64,000 nt of DNA from Limimaricola sp. G21655-S1 (lineage in GTDB: Bacteria; Pseudomonadota; Alphaproteobacteria; Rhodobacterales; Rhodobacteraceae). A program made the position numbers and the translations under genes. The DNA is taken from contig NZ_JAPWGO010000005.1 of the NCBI RefSeq assembly GCF_027213785.1, forward strand, positions 62,001 through 126,000, written 5' to 3'. Below are positions 8,730-17,557 of the stretch, piece by piece (position 1 is the stretch's first letter; every line of letters begins with the position of its first letter). The notes under the pieces are model-generated. The model was not told where the DNA came from and searched no databases. It was given only the letters and a program-made list of their open reading frames with translations.

Positions 8730-9584
8730 ATGGACAATGAACCGCATCGCGATCCGGATCACTCGGATCGCGTCCACAACGCCGCCGAATCCGATGCGGT
8801 GAACGAGGCCAGCAAGCTCTCCGCACGGCTCGTCTATCATGTGGTGCTGCGCGAGGGCGAAGAGGAGTTGGAACGGCCCTATACATCCCTGGCGTGGTCA
8901 GGTGTTGCCGCAGGAGTATTGATCTCATCCTCGATTATGGCCGAGGCGATCTTTGCCGCGCGCTTGCCCAAGACGTCCTGGAATTCTCTTGTCGCCGACA
9001 TCGGCTACACATTCGGCTTCCTGCTGGTGATCCTGAGCCGGATGCAGCTTTTCACCGAAAACACGATCACGACCGTGCTTCCCCTGCTTACTCGGCGTGA
9101 CCGTGCCACGGCTTCCGCCGTGGCACGGCTTTGGGCACTGGTGCTCGCAACCAATCTCATAGGTTGCGTACTGGCCGCGGCCTTTTTCGTCTTCACGGCT
9201 GCTCTGCCGGCCGAGGTTGCGGCTGCCATGGCTGATATCAGCCGTCATGCGGTTTCCGCCGGGGCGGGAGATAACTTCATGCGTGCGATCCCGGCGGGGG
9301 TACTGATTGCAGCGCTGGTCTGGATGACCTCCTCGGGCGACCATGAGAACTTCCTGATCATCTTCGTCTTCACATGGCTGATCGCGGCGGGCGACTTCCA
9401 ACACGTGATCGCCGGCACGGTGGAGATGGCGTATGCGGTGCTGTCAGGTGACAGGGAGTTTTGGTCTCTCATAAAAAGTTACCTGCTGCCCGTATTGGCG
9501 GGCAACATCGTGGGTGGCACCTTCGTCTTCACCCTGACCGCCTGGGGTCAAGTGAGTCAGGAAGTGAAGACCGGTGGATGCTAG
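8730..9584 (+). CDS. Formate/nitrite transporter (FNT) family channel
   Basis: The ATG at 8730 (MDNEPHRDPD) has GGAAGAGG upstream; an upstream in-frame start would add 19 residues with no ribosome-binding site. The product has 284 residues. A hydrophilic N-terminus of about 50 residues is followed by six membrane segments: LAWSGVAAGVLISSSIMAEA, then YTFGFLLVILSRMQLFTENT, LATNLIGCVLAAAFFVF and later pairs. The block GFLLVILSRMQLFTENTITT is typical of the YfdC-like branch of FNT proteins. These move small monovalent anions such as formate or nitrite. No formate or nitrite metabolism genes are adjacent, so the substrate is open. Confidence 0.82.
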   Translation: MDNEPHRDPDHSDRVHNAAESDAVNEASKLSARLVYHVVLREGEEELERPYTSLAWSGVAAGVLISSSIMAEAIFAARLPKTSWNSLVADIGYTFGFLLVILSRMQLFTENTITTVLPLLTRRDRATASAVARLWALVLATNLIGCVLAAAFFVFTAALPAEVAAAMADISRHAVSAGAGDNFMRAIPAGVLIAALVWMTSSGDHENFLIIFVFTWLIAAGDFQHVIAGTVEMAYAVLSGDREFWSLIKSYLLPVLAGNIVGGTFVFTLTAWGQVSQEVKTGGC

Positions 9585-9759
9585 AAGCAGCCGGGTGGGC
9601 CCGGTCGCGATGACCGTTTCGGTTTTCGCGCCTGAAAGGTCGGGCCCGGCAGAATGTTTTTACCGGATGGACAAAGACTTAAAGAAGTCTTCGTCATATG
9701 CGACGTCCGCCCTGATCGCGGAGCACTGGTTGCGAGCATGTCATGGAGGAGGATTCTCA

Positions 9760-10824
9760 ATGACGATCATCTCGACCATCAGCCAGCCGCTCGACCAGCT
9801 CTGGCAAGCCGCGCAGAATGCCGCAACGACAGTCACGACCGCAGCGAATGAGCCGACCGCATCGAGTGGGTCCCAAAGCTCGCCCGCAATCATTGTCGAT
9901 ATCTCTGGGTCTTCGAGCAGCGGCTCCACCAGCCCGACGACGATGACGAAGGCGGAGCAGGAGGCCGCGAAGAAGGCACTCGAGGCGCAGGAAAAAGCTG
10001 CCAAGCAAGCGGCTGAAGCCCAGGCCAAGGCCGACAAGGAGGCCCTCGAAGCCGCTGAAAAGGCGGCCAAGGAGGCCGCCGAGGCCGCCAAGAAGGCCGC
10101 GGAAGCTCAAGCCAAGGCCGACAAGGAAGCTCTCGAAGCCGCCGAGAAGGCGGCCAAGCAAGCCGCCGAGGAAGCTGAAGATCTCGCCAAGGCTGAGGCC
10201 AAAGCAGAAAAGGAGGCCATCGAGGCCGCTGAAAAGGCCGAAAAGGAAGCCCTTGAAGCTGCCAAGAAAGCTGCCAAGCAGGCTGCGGAAGAGGCCGAGG
10301 ATATCGCGAAGGCCCAGGCCGAGGCTGACAAGGAGGCGCTTGAAGCCGCCGAGAAAGCAGCTGGAGAGCCCTCTAGTAGCCAAGGTAGTGTCATTGCCGG
10401 CCCTGCCGGAGCAGCCGCAGTATCAGGGAAAGACAGCGGTAAAGCCGTTGGCTCAGATGAAAAGGCCGCAGTAGCCAGCAAGGCCTCCGAGAACTCGAAG
10501 GCATCCGAGCGAGCCGGACCGAAGGAGAAGGGCTGGAACAAACTGAAAGCAGACGCCGAAGTAACCGCTGCAGCTCGTCCTGATATAGTCCCAGAGCCCG
10601 AGGAAGAGGTCGAGATCGCCGTCTCCAAGGCAGCTGCCGAGCGGGTACAGGCCGCGATGATGAAAGAGGCCCTTATCTCCCTGATCGGTAGCACCGACAA
10701 AGTGGGTATTACGCTCAAGCCTATCGAAAACGCCACGACGGAACGCGCGAGCATCTCCTACGCGGCCCCTGCCCCAAGGCTGGATGCTGCAGAAGCCAAG
10801 CAACGCGTATCGGTCGCTGCTTGA
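9760..10824 (+). CDS. Ala/Lys/Glu-rich repetitive coiled-coil protein
   Basis: The ATG at 9760 follows GGAGGAGGATTCTCA, a strong ribosome-binding site; the product has 354 residues. Residues 1-60 are Ser/Thr-rich. Residues 65-205 are a nearly pure Ala/Lys/Glu helix built from repeated units such as QAKADKEALEAAEKAAKQAA and EEAEDLAKAEAKAEKEAIEA, which would form a long charged helix or coiled coil. The C-terminal 150 residues are of normal composition (EVEIAVSKAAAERVQAAMMK near 285-305) and may be a folded domain. No signal peptide or membrane segment is seen. It resembles TolA domain II, AlgP- or phasin-type tails only in composition. Function unknown. Confidence 0.7.
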   Translation: MTIISTISQPLDQLWQAAQNAATTVTTAANEPTASSGSQSSPAIIVDISGSSSSGSTSPTTMTKAEQEAAKKALEAQEKAAKQAAEAQAKADKEALEAAEKAAKEAAEAAKKAAEAQAKADKEALEAAEKAAKQAAEEAEDLAKAEAKAEKEAIEAAEKAEKEALEAAKKAAKQAAEEAEDIAKAQAEADKEALEAAEKAAGEPSSSQGSVIAGPAGAAAVSGKDSGKAVGSDEKAAVASKASENSKASERAGPKEKGWNKLKADAEVTAAARPDIVPEPEEEVEIAVSKAAAERVQAAMMKEALISLIGSTDKVGITLKPIENATTERASISYAAPAPRLDAAEAKQRVSVAA

Positions 10825-10830
10825 TATGAA

Positions 10831-10862
10831 GAGGGGTCGAAGCGCTGGTGTTTTGACCCCTC
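10831..10862 (+). terminator. Terminator-like hairpin after the coiled-coil gene
   Basis: GAGGGGTC pairs with GACCCCTC across a 16-base loop, starting 6 bases after the stop. A short T-rich stretch (gttctgt) follows. Confidence 0.55.
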
Positions 10863-11176
10863 GTTCTGTCGGCCATTAGCTCGGCAGGCGAGTTTGAGAA
10901 CGGCGTTGAGAAAGTCGGCCACGGCTGCGGCGGGGTGACCCTGCTGCGGGCGGCGTAAAAGGCGTCCTCCTTTACCCAGTCTGGAGGCAGGGAGGGCGGG
11001 AAGATTTCCACCGTGGACTTGCAGTATCGCATGGATCGACCGGCCTGGCTCAGCAAGGGCGCCACCGGCAAGGGGAGTGAGGGCGAGGGCGGTCCTCTCG
11101 TTCAGATATCGGTAAATCGCTGGGCCCTGTCAGGCCCGGCGCGCTGGTGCAAATGGGAAGCGGCGTTCGGCCGGGG
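10863..11176. other. 314-bp intergenic stretch between convergent genes
   Basis: This lies between the coiled-coil gene (plus) and the DUF305 gene (minus), which converge. A minus-strand open frame across about 10863-11071 reads FPPSLPPDWVKEDAFYAARS in its middle and has natural-looking composition, but it has no ribosome-binding site and I do not recognise it. It could be a remnant of a gene or of a mobile element. No other feature seen. Confidence 0.3.
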
Positions 11177-12073
11177 TCAGGCGGCGCAATCGAGGAAGCC
11201 GCGATCGCCCACTCGCAGGCCCTCTTCGAGATGGAAGGTCATCTCGGCCTCGGCGCGGCGCAGACTGCTGCCGGTGTCGGTCCAGTCGGCGCCCGGGTCA
11301 GGCATGACAGAGACATCGACGCCTTCGGCCGCGAACCGCGTGCCGTCATCCAGCGTCTCCGCCGCGACAGGCGCGCCGGCGACGAGCGGGATCAACACAC
11401 CAGACAGCTTGATCGTGCCGTTCTCTCCTGCCATGGCGAGGACCGGCTCGCCTTCGTTTGTGCGGCGGAACTCGCAGGTCGCGTCGCGTTCGAGCGCGGT
11501 TTCGATCTCATCGGGGGTCAATCCTGCCGGGTCCAGCCCGGTCAGCTGCACCAAGCTCAGGGCTTCTTCGACGGTACCTTCCTCGGCGGGGGCCTCGGAC
11601 TCGCCAAGCGCCGGGTCGGTGGCGATGCCATTCGCCTCGATGTCAGCAATCAGGTGGCGCATCTCGCCGATCTCCTTGCGCTGCGCGGCAATGATCTCGT
11701 CGGCGAGCTTGCGCACCCGCGGGTCCGCGATCTGGGGGCGCTCGGAAGTCATGATCGCGATGGAATGGTGCGGAATCATCGCCGCCATGTAGCTAGTGTC
11801 ATCCACCGTTTCCTGGCTGCGGATCAGCCAGAGCGTGACGCCGAAGACCACGACGGCACCGGCATAGATCGCGATGTTGATAGCCTTTCTGGCATACATC
11901 GACAGCATGAAGCTGAGCATGATCACCGCCATCGCCGCACCCATCAGCAGCGCCATGTAGGTCCGGGTCTCGCTGAAGAAGACATGCTCGAAGGCGTAGG
12001 TGTTGATATACATCAGCCCGAACATCACCACCGTCGAGGTCGCGATCATCGCGGCGAAGCGCCAGTAGGACAT
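11177..12073 (-). CDS. DUF305-domain membrane protein
   Basis: The ATG at 12073 has GGGAAAGG eight bases upstream, giving 298 residues. The N-terminal 110 residues hold about four hydrophobic segments (for example YWRFAAMIATSTVVMFGLMY and AINIAIYAGAVVVFGVTLWL). Then comes a DUF305 block, YMAAMIPHHSIAIMTSERPQ and VRKLADEIIAAQRKEIGEM, with the paired histidines and methionines that suggest metal binding in this family. The last 120 residues are soluble, with a repeated Glu/Ala linker and an unassigned beta-rich tail (TIKLSGVLIPLVAGAP). DUF305 proteins often accompany copper or heavy-metal genes; none are adjacent here. The membrane-DUF305 architecture is clear, the function is not. Confidence 0.82.
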   Translation of the reverse strand: MSYWRFAAMIATSTVVMFGLMYINTYAFEHVFFSETRTYMALLMGAAMAVIMLSFMLSMYARKAINIAIYAGAVVVFGVTLWLIRSQETVDDTSYMAAMIPHHSIAIMTSERPQIADPRVRKLADEIIAAQRKEIGEMRHLIADIEANGIATDPALGESEAPAEEGTVEEALSLVQLTGLDPAGLTPDEIETALERDATCEFRRTNEGEPVLAMAGENGTIKLSGVLIPLVAGAPVAAETLDDGTRFAAEGVDVSVMPDPGADWTDTGSSLRRAEAEMTFHLEEGLRVGDRGFLDCAA

Positions 12074-12446
12074 GAGGAGCACCTTTCCCGTCGGGCTCTC
12101 GGAATCTCATGAGACAAGGGGTGTTGCCGAACTGAGGTTCCGAAATGCCGACGAGGCGCACGTTCACAGCGGCCGTTCGGCGCTTTTGCGGTGAAGATCG
12201 GCCAGGGGTTGCGAGCGGCCGAGGCAGAGGTTCTCTCGATCCGTCCCTGGAGGAAACCTGCCAGTGCCTTCGTGGCAGCACTCGATATCCGATGAGCGGG
12301 CGAAAGCCTCGAACAGCAATGCAGGGTCGGTGAACGACCACGGTGTCGAGCCGCACGAGAAATTCCCTGCCGGCGCGAAGATCTGGATCTTTCCGAAGAC
12401 GGGCGACACCGACGGCACGGACCGGCACTTGTTGGAGGACCACGCC
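12074..12446. other. 373-bp region with no supported gene
   Basis: It lies upstream of the DUF305 gene and should contain its promoter. Short frames exist on both strands (for example minus 12164-12418, plus 12145-12333), but none has a ribosome-binding site or a recognisable product. No strong hairpin or repeat was noticed. Confidence 0.3.
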
Positions 12447-12701
12447 TCAGCCAGACTCGTAATCCGTCCTCATTTCCATCGCGGCGGCTTCAATGATGAC
12501 AGGCATGGCCCTGGCCATGGCTGGCGCGATCTCGACCACGAGGCCGCTCAGCAGCAGAAAGAGTGCGAGGATACCAGCCATGAGCCGGACATGGGCTGCG
12601 TGCCTGGGCCTTCGCAAGTTTGGATACCACGCCTTCAGGGCGCTGTATTCGCTCAGCGACGGTGCACCAGACCAACCAAGGGCATCCGCTGCGCGGCGCA
12701 T
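12447..12701 (-). CDS. Possible small membrane or secreted protein
   Basis: 84 codons. The second half begins MAGILALFLLLSGLVVEIAP, a good transmembrane segment or signal peptide, and then continues AMARAMPVIIEAAAMEMRTD. An internal ATG just before the hydrophobic stretch could be the true start, giving a 44-residue protein. No ribosome-binding site is convincing and an opposite-strand frame overlaps it. The 247 bp from here to the BCCT gene show no other gene. Kept only as a possibility. Confidence 0.3.
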   Translation of the reverse strand: MRRAADALGWSGAPSLSEYSALKAWYPNLRRPRHAAHVRLMAGILALFLLLSGLVVEIAPAMARAMPVIIEAAAMEMRTDYESG

Positions 12702-12948
12702 GAAACTCCGCTCAGGGCCGGAATTGCTTCCGTCGGGAAAACGGTTCTTCAGTCATCTGCAGTGGAGACAGCGGATGTAATCGGCACCCGCGTGGGCCGT
12801 GGAAGCTCAACATTGGTGTCGCAATGCTCTGCCCTGAATGCGCATGCGGCTCGAAGTCGCCTTTCGGAACAATCCCGGCCATCGGGCCATTGGATCGCTG
12901 CACCCCTAAGGGCGCAACCTGAAGGATGTCCGAGGGGAGGGCGATTGG

Positions 12949-14559
12949 ATGCAGGAACTGGCAGAACGAATGGGGCTCAGGACTGATCCGGTCATCTTCT
13001 TTGTCTCCGCCATTTGCACTGCGCTGTTCGTGCTGGCGCTGGTGATCGCGCCGGAGGGGATCGGCAATGCTTTTGCCACGGGACGCGCCTGGATCGTGAC
13101 GAATTTGGGCTGGTTTTTCATCCTTGGCGTCAATGTATGGCTCGGCTTTCTGGTCTGGGCCGCGATGAGCCGGCATGGCCATATCCGGCTCGGGCCCCGC
13201 GACAGCCGGCCGGACTACACGAACCTGTCCTGGTTCACGATGCTCTTCGCCGGCGGCATCGGCACTGTGCTGATGTTCTGGGGCGTAGCCGAGCCGATCA
13301 GCCATTTCTCGAACCCGCCGCTGCCGGGCGTTGAGCCCTTCTCGGAGCAGGCAGCGCGCGACGCGATCTCGATCGCCACCTACCACCTCGCGCTGCACAC
13401 CTGGACGATCTTCGCGTTGCCCGGCCTCGCCTTCGCCTATTTCATCAATCGCTACGACCTGCCGGTGCGGGTCAGCTCGGTGTTCTACCCGCTTCTGAAG
13501 GAGCGCATCCACGGGCCATGGGGCAAGGCGATCGATATCGTCTCGATCCTCGGCACGCTGTTCGGCGTGGCGGTGTCGCTGGGCTTGGGCTCCTCGCAGA
13601 TTGCCTCCGGCCTCTCGGCCCTGTCCGGCTGGGAGGCGGGGGTGCCGCTCAAGGTCGGCATCCTTGCGGTGCTCACCGGGGTCGCCGTGGTCTCGATCGT
13701 GGCCGGGCTCGACAAGGGCGTGAAGCTGCTGTCGAACATCAATATCGGCATGGCGGTCGGTTTGATGATCTTCGTTCTGGTCACAGGCTCGACGCTTTTC
13801 CTGCTGCGCGGCATGGTCGAAACTTTCGGCCTCTATCTCGGCAATCTGCCCCGGCTTGCCTTCTGGAACGACATGCTGGCCGACACCAACCCCGAGAACG
13901 GCGACTGGGGCTGGCAGGGCGGCTGGACGGTGTTCTACTGGGCCTGGACGGTAACCTGGTCGCCATTCATCGGCCTGTTCGTGGCGAGGATCTCCCGCGG
14001 GCGAACGATCCGCGAATTCGTCTTCGGTGTGCTTCTGGCACCGTCGCTCTTCACCCTGATCTGGTTCTCGATCTTCGGCTGGCAGGCGATGGAGATCGAC
14101 GGTATCGGCGCAGCGGCTCGGGCGGCGCTCGGCGAGCAGGCAGGAAACCTCAGCGCCGCGGTCGCGGAGTCGGTGCCGCTCGCGATGTTCGCCTTCTTCG
14201 AAAGTTTCCCGCTGGCCGATCTGGTGCAGGGCATCGCGGTGCTGGTGGTGGCGATCTTCTTCGCGACCTCGTCGGACTCGGCCTCGCTGGTGGTCGATAT
14301 GCTCTGCACCGGCTCCGCCAAGCCCGGACCGGTTCGCCAGCGCGTATTCTGGGGCGTGTCCGAAGGGCTGGTAGCCGCAATGTTGCTGGTGCTCGCTGGC
14401 GATCTGGGGCTGACGGCGTTGCAGCAGGTCATCACGGTGGTGGGGCTTCCGATCTTCTGTCTCGTCTTCGCTATGATCCCCTCATTGATACGCGGATTCC
14501 GCACTGAGGAGATCGATCATGTTTCAGTCGGAAAGAGACCAGGCCTGTCGGACCTTTGA
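12949..14559 (+). CDS. BCCT-family transporter (betaine/choline/carnitine type)
   Basis: 536 residues, the usual length, with about twelve membrane segments. The hallmark block GWTVFYWAWTVTWSPFIGLF followed by VARISRGRTIREFV is present near residues 325-360, as are FAGGIGTVLMFWGVAEPISH near residue 105 and IFFATSSDSASLVVD near residue 430. The start has GAGGGGAGGG upstream. BCCT proteins import quaternary ammonium compounds such as glycine betaine, or related compounds such as DMSP. No choline or betaine genes are beside it, so the substrate is unknown. The IS110-type element begins about 90 bp after its stop but does not interrupt it. Confidence 0.92.
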   Translation: MQELAERMGLRTDPVIFFVSAICTALFVLALVIAPEGIGNAFATGRAWIVTNLGWFFILGVNVWLGFLVWAAMSRHGHIRLGPRDSRPDYTNLSWFTMLFAGGIGTVLMFWGVAEPISHFSNPPLPGVEPFSEQAARDAISIATYHLALHTWTIFALPGLAFAYFINRYDLPVRVSSVFYPLLKERIHGPWGKAIDIVSILGTLFGVAVSLGLGSSQIASGLSALSGWEAGVPLKVGILAVLTGVAVVSIVAGLDKGVKLLSNINIGMAVGLMIFVLVTGSTLFLLRGMVETFGLYLGNLPRLAFWNDMLADTNPENGDWGWQGGWTVFYWAWTVTWSPFIGLFVARISRGRTIREFVFGVLLAPSLFTLIWFSIFGWQAMEIDGIGAAARAALGEQAGNLSAAVAESVPLAMFAFFESFPLADLVQGIAVLVVAIFFATSSDSASLVVDMLCTGSAKPGPVRQRVFWGVSEGLVAAMLLVLAGDLGLTALQQVITVVGLPIFCLVFAMIPSLIRGFRTEEIDHVSVGKRPGLSDL

Positions 14560-14662
14560 AGGGCGGTCTGGGATAGAATGTTGGGGACGCTGATGAGAGT
14601 TAGGACGTCGGTAACAGGGGCGTCCCAGCCCAGGAGCATTGCGCAACATGTGTAACCGCCCC

Positions 14663-14904
14663 AAGCGCAAGAGGTGTTTTCAGAGCTGATCTTGGCGCGT
14701 CGTCGGGTGCTGACATGTGTCCGGCCTCTGATGCGGCCATACATGCCGCCGGCCCGTATGGTGTGCGCAGGTCGGGTCCAAATCAAAGCTGCGTGCTCGA
14801 TGGCACTCTGTTGCGCACTGGTTTTCCCGATCCCGTCTCACGACCGTTGCGCCATACAACTCCTTGCCCTCTTTCGCTCCGACGCCCTCGCGGCCGACGC
14901 TGGC
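14663..14904 (-). ncRNA. Candidate bridge-RNA region of the IS110/IS1111 element
   Basis: This is the non-coding stretch downstream of the transposase stop, up to the subterminal repeat. In IS1111-group elements the right end, 3' of the transposase gene, encodes the bridge RNA that pairs with target and donor DNA (established for the family). Here I see only the size and position expected of such a region and no competing gene. I have not folded it or identified its guide loops, so the limits and the RNA itself are inference. Confidence 0.35.
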
Positions 14905-15933
14905 TTACGCCATCGCGACCGGAGACCTGTAGACGCCGCCTCGAGCCATCAGGGCCCAGACGATCCGCGCCATCTTGTTGGCCAGCGCCACCCGCACCAA
15001 CATCGGCGGCTTGCGCGACAGCAAGCCGCCCAGCCAAGTGCCCGGCTGCGCCTCCTTGTGGACGTGCCGTTTGATGACGACGCTATTGGCGCCGATGATC
15101 AGAAGGCGCCGCAAGGACCGCTCCCCCATCTTCGTGGTGGCGCCAAGTCGCTGCTTGCCGCCCGTCGAATGTTGCCGCGGCACCAGGCCGAGCCACGCCG
15201 CGAAATCCCGACCTCTTCGGAACGTCTCCGGCGGGGGCGCCAGAACTGCGATCGCCGTGGCGATCAGCGGGCCAATGCCCGGGACCGTCATCAGCCGGCG
15301 CGCGACATCGCTCTCCTTGGCGCGGCGGGCAATCTCTGCGTCGAGCTTTCCGATCTGGGCATCGAGCTGGGCCAGCGTTCCGACCAGAACCTCCAAGGTG
15401 CCTCGTGCATCGTCCGGCAAGCCACTGTCCCGGTCCTCCACAAGTGCCACCAGGCGCGCGGCGTTGGCGGCCCCTTGTGGCACCACAGCCCCGAACTCGG
15501 CTAAGTGGCCCCGCAAGGCGTTGATCGCTTGGGTGCGCTGCCGGATCAGAAGCTCTCGGACGCGGAAGACCATGGCCGCGCCTTGGGTCTCTTCACTCTT
15601 CACCGGCACGAAGCGCATCGACGGCCGCTGCGCGGCCTCGCAGATCGCCTCGGCGTCAGCCGCATCGTTTTTCTGCCGTTTGACGAAGGGTTTCACATAA
15701 GCCGGCGGGATCAGTCGCACCTCGTGGCCCAGTTTGCCGATCTCACGGCCCCAGAAGTGAGCGCCGCCGCAGGCTTCCATGGCCACGACACACGGTGGCA
15801 CTTGGCTGAAAAAGAACAGGACCTGATCCCGGCGCAGCTTCTTGCGAATGACCGCACGGCCGGAGCTATCAGCTCCATGCACCTGAAACACGTTCTTCGC
15901 CAGATCCAGACCGATTGTGGTAACGTCCGACAT
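14905..15933 (-). CDS. IS110-family (IS1111-like) DEDD transposase
   Basis: I chose the ATG at 15933 (MSDVTTIGLDLAKNVFQVHG), giving 342 residues; a frame extension of 14 residues upstream is unlikely. The RuvC-like N-terminal domain shows the acidic residues: Asp in IGLDLAKN, Glu in VVAMEACGG, and the Asp pair in KNDAADAEAI. The C-terminal transposase-20 domain shows VPGIGPLIATAIAVL (about residue 220) and FAAWLGLVPRQHSTGGK (about residue 250). It is full length and has no internal stop, so the element may be active. It acts as the recombinase of the surrounding insertion sequence. Confidence 0.93.
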   Translation of the reverse strand: MSDVTTIGLDLAKNVFQVHGADSSGRAVIRKKLRRDQVLFFFSQVPPCVVAMEACGGAHFWGREIGKLGHEVRLIPPAYVKPFVKRQKNDAADAEAICEAAQRPSMRFVPVKSEETQGAAMVFRVRELLIRQRTQAINALRGHLAEFGAVVPQGAANAARLVALVEDRDSGLPDDARGTLEVLVGTLAQLDAQIGKLDAEIARRAKESDVARRLMTVPGIGPLIATAIAVLAPPPETFRRGRDFAAWLGLVPRQHSTGGKQRLGATTKMGERSLRRLLIIGANSVVIKRHVHKEAQPGTWLGGLLSRKPPMLVRVALANKMARIVWALMARGGVYRSPVAMA

Positions 15934-16003
15934 GACCGCCCTCCAATGTGGAATGTTGCAAACCCACCTTGGCACACCGATGCCGTCGGGGGGCGGTCAC
16001 ATC

Positions 16004-17100
16004 ATCAACGTTGGCCTTCCAGCGGCGGGGTGAGCCTGCTGCGACCGGCGACGGCAGCGGCAACTTAACCGCCGGTCTCAAAGTAGTAAGTGGCGCACTT
16101 TGGCTCCGGCAAGGGGGGAAGGAAACCTCTCTTGCGTTCAACATCTTCCGCTCCATAGTGCCCGTGGCTGACCAGAAATTTCGCTTCCCGAGTCAGCCGT
16201 GCAGTTCTGGAGCTGCAGGCGGCAGAGGATCACGCTAGCCCGCAAAAAGATCCTCTGCCGCGTCCTGCTATTTCGGGGACGCCGTAGGCGTGGTGCCAAA
16301 TACGACCTTCGAGACGGTAACACCTTTTGCCTGGCCTCGCTCCGGATTAAGGGCGGAACACGCGATCGACTCCTGCAAAGCTACCCTTAGAAATGTGGCT
16401 CCTCGAGCACGAAGGGGACGCGCCTAGAGGGCAAGACCTGGCGGCCATGTAATGGCCATATTTCATCACCATTGCCGCTTTGTATCGGCCTCATCTAGGC
16501 CATAGTGGCCGCCTGCATCCACTGAAGGCCCGATGTCAGCAGAAGCTGAGCGCTCGCACGAGCGGCCTGCTGGCATCGGGTCTATTTTTTCCAGAACCCG
16601 CTTCTTCATTCCGAGCAATCGGGCCCACCGGTGGAAGCGGCTCGACCTCCAATCATGTCAATCTGGCTAATACGCTAGGAAGACTGCCTTCGTCATGAAG
16701 GGCAGGCGGGAGGTGTATCCGGCAATCCTCGGACCCAGCGGTGGCGACGGCCTTTGTCAGAGTGGTTTTTGAACGCCACGGTCTGCCGGGGCCGTGTGGT
16801 ACGTATTTCGGCCCGCACAAAGATCAGAGCAGCGTTTCCGGCGCTCTCGGCATGATCCAAGTCGATTAATCAAGGCGCTGATATATCAGTGCATTTTATA
16901 CAGAGTTGAGGATAGATCGTCTCATTTTCAGTTGCCTTGATGGATCGCAGATATGTTTCATCAGGCCCTTCGTAGAGGGGGCATGAGCGCAGGAACCGTC
17001 CAATCCGATGACACACTAGAAGTGGAACGGAAGCCTCAACCTCGTTCCGGCCCTCTTGAGGAAAAGGGGTTGGAGCGTGTCGCGTCCCCCTCCCCTACCG
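16004..17100. other. 1.1-kb region without a supported gene, between two IS elements
   Basis: Short frames occur on both strands, none with a ribosome-binding site or recognisable product, so this looks like decayed DNA. Notable sites: an 8-bp stem GACCGGCG/CGCCGGTC near 16035-16077, and a near-perfect palindrome GCGCTGATATATCAGTGC at 16875-16892 with a perfect 12-bp core. The 16.86-17.0 kb part is markedly richer in A and T than its surroundings, which may point to a former promoter or a boundary of imported DNA. Confidence 0.4.
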
Positions 17101-17105
17101 GTTGG
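17101..17105. repeat. Left target-site duplication GTTGG
   Basis: GTTGG immediately before the left end of the IS2-type element; identical to 18415-18419 immediately after the right end. Confidence 0.85.
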
Positions 17106-17161
17106 TGAACTGGCCCCCGTTTCGACCGGACACTCAGGCATAACCATGGAGGCTTAGGCAT

Positions 17162-17557
17162 ATGCCTAAGCACGTGCTTATGTCTGACTACGAGATCATC
17201 ACCGACGGCGGCCGCAGGCGCCGCTGGTCTTCGGCCGAGAAGCTTCGGATTGTCGAGGAAACGCTGGAGGATGGCGCCAGCATCTCGGTAGTCGCGCGCC
17301 GCAATGGCGTGGCGGCAAACCTGTTGTATCGTTGGCGGCGCCTGATGCTGGATGGGGGAGCCGTGGCCGTGTCCGGAGATGACGACGTCACCAGCAACCG
17401 TGCTGTCCGACAGATGGAGGAGCGCATCCGCGAGTTGGAGCGGCAGCTCGGGCGCAAGACGCTCGAGGTCGAGATCCTCAAGGAAGCCTTGGATAAGTCG
17501 CGCTCAAAAAAACCGATCTGGCTCGCGCAGTCGCAGCCCAAGGGCGGTTCCCGGTGA
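17162..17557 (+). CDS. IS3-family transposase OrfA (helix-turn-helix)
   Basis: 131 residues. The N-terminal part (RRRWSSAEKLRIVEETLEDG and ISVVARRNGVAANLLYRWRR) is a classic helix-turn-helix of IS3/IS911 OrfA proteins; residues 75-110 form a leucine-zipper-like heptad (RIRELERQLGRKTLEVEILK). It binds the element ends. Alone it is usually inhibitory; the active transposase is the OrfAB fusion made by -1 frameshifting at the A7 run (17506-17512). The frame continues past the slip site with GSR and stops, overlapping OrfB by 4 bp. A start further in (MSDYEIITD) is possible. Confidence 0.9.
   Translation: MPKHVLMSDYEIITDGGRRRRWSSAEKLRIVEETLEDGASISVVARRNGVAANLLYRWRRLMLDGGAVAVSGDDDVTSNRAVRQMEERIRELERQLGRKTLEVEILKEALDKSRSKKPIWLAQSQPKGGSR
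17506..17512 (+). promoter_or_regulatory. Programmed -1 frameshift site (A AAA AAA)
   Basis: Seven A residues placed exactly as a slippery heptamer in the OrfA frame (tcA AAA AAA). A -1 slip leads into the OrfB frame, which is open from here (TDLARAVAAQGRFPVKAVAE), giving the OrfAB transposase as in other IS3-family elements. Confidence 0.85.

Larger units (their letters stand above)
14650..16003 (-). mobile_element. IS110/IS1111-type insertion sequence (approximate limits)
   Basis: One DEDD transposase gene (14905-15933) lies between two copies of an inverted 8-bp ACCGCCCC sequence: 14655-14662, and its complement GGGGCGGT at 15990-15997. The surrounding bases also agree (ATGTGTAACCGCCCC against GATGTGACCGCCCC in the other orientation). 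Short subterminal inverted repeats are a feature of the IS1111 group. The implied length, about 1.35 kb, fits. The 3' non-coding part is about 240 bp and the 5' part about 60 bp. IS110-family elements make no target duplication as a rule, so the ends are estimates. Confidence 0.6.

Noticed and set aside
9950-10365. Repeated DNA units considered as a CRISPR-like or satellite array
   Set aside because: The repeats are imperfect, in frame, and encode a continuous helix; no regular spacers.
9757-10754. Gly/Leu/Phe-rich and Ala/Ser-rich minus-strand frames resembling membrane proteins
   Set aside because: They are antisense readings of the Ala/Lys/Glu repeat and look hydrophobic only for that reason.
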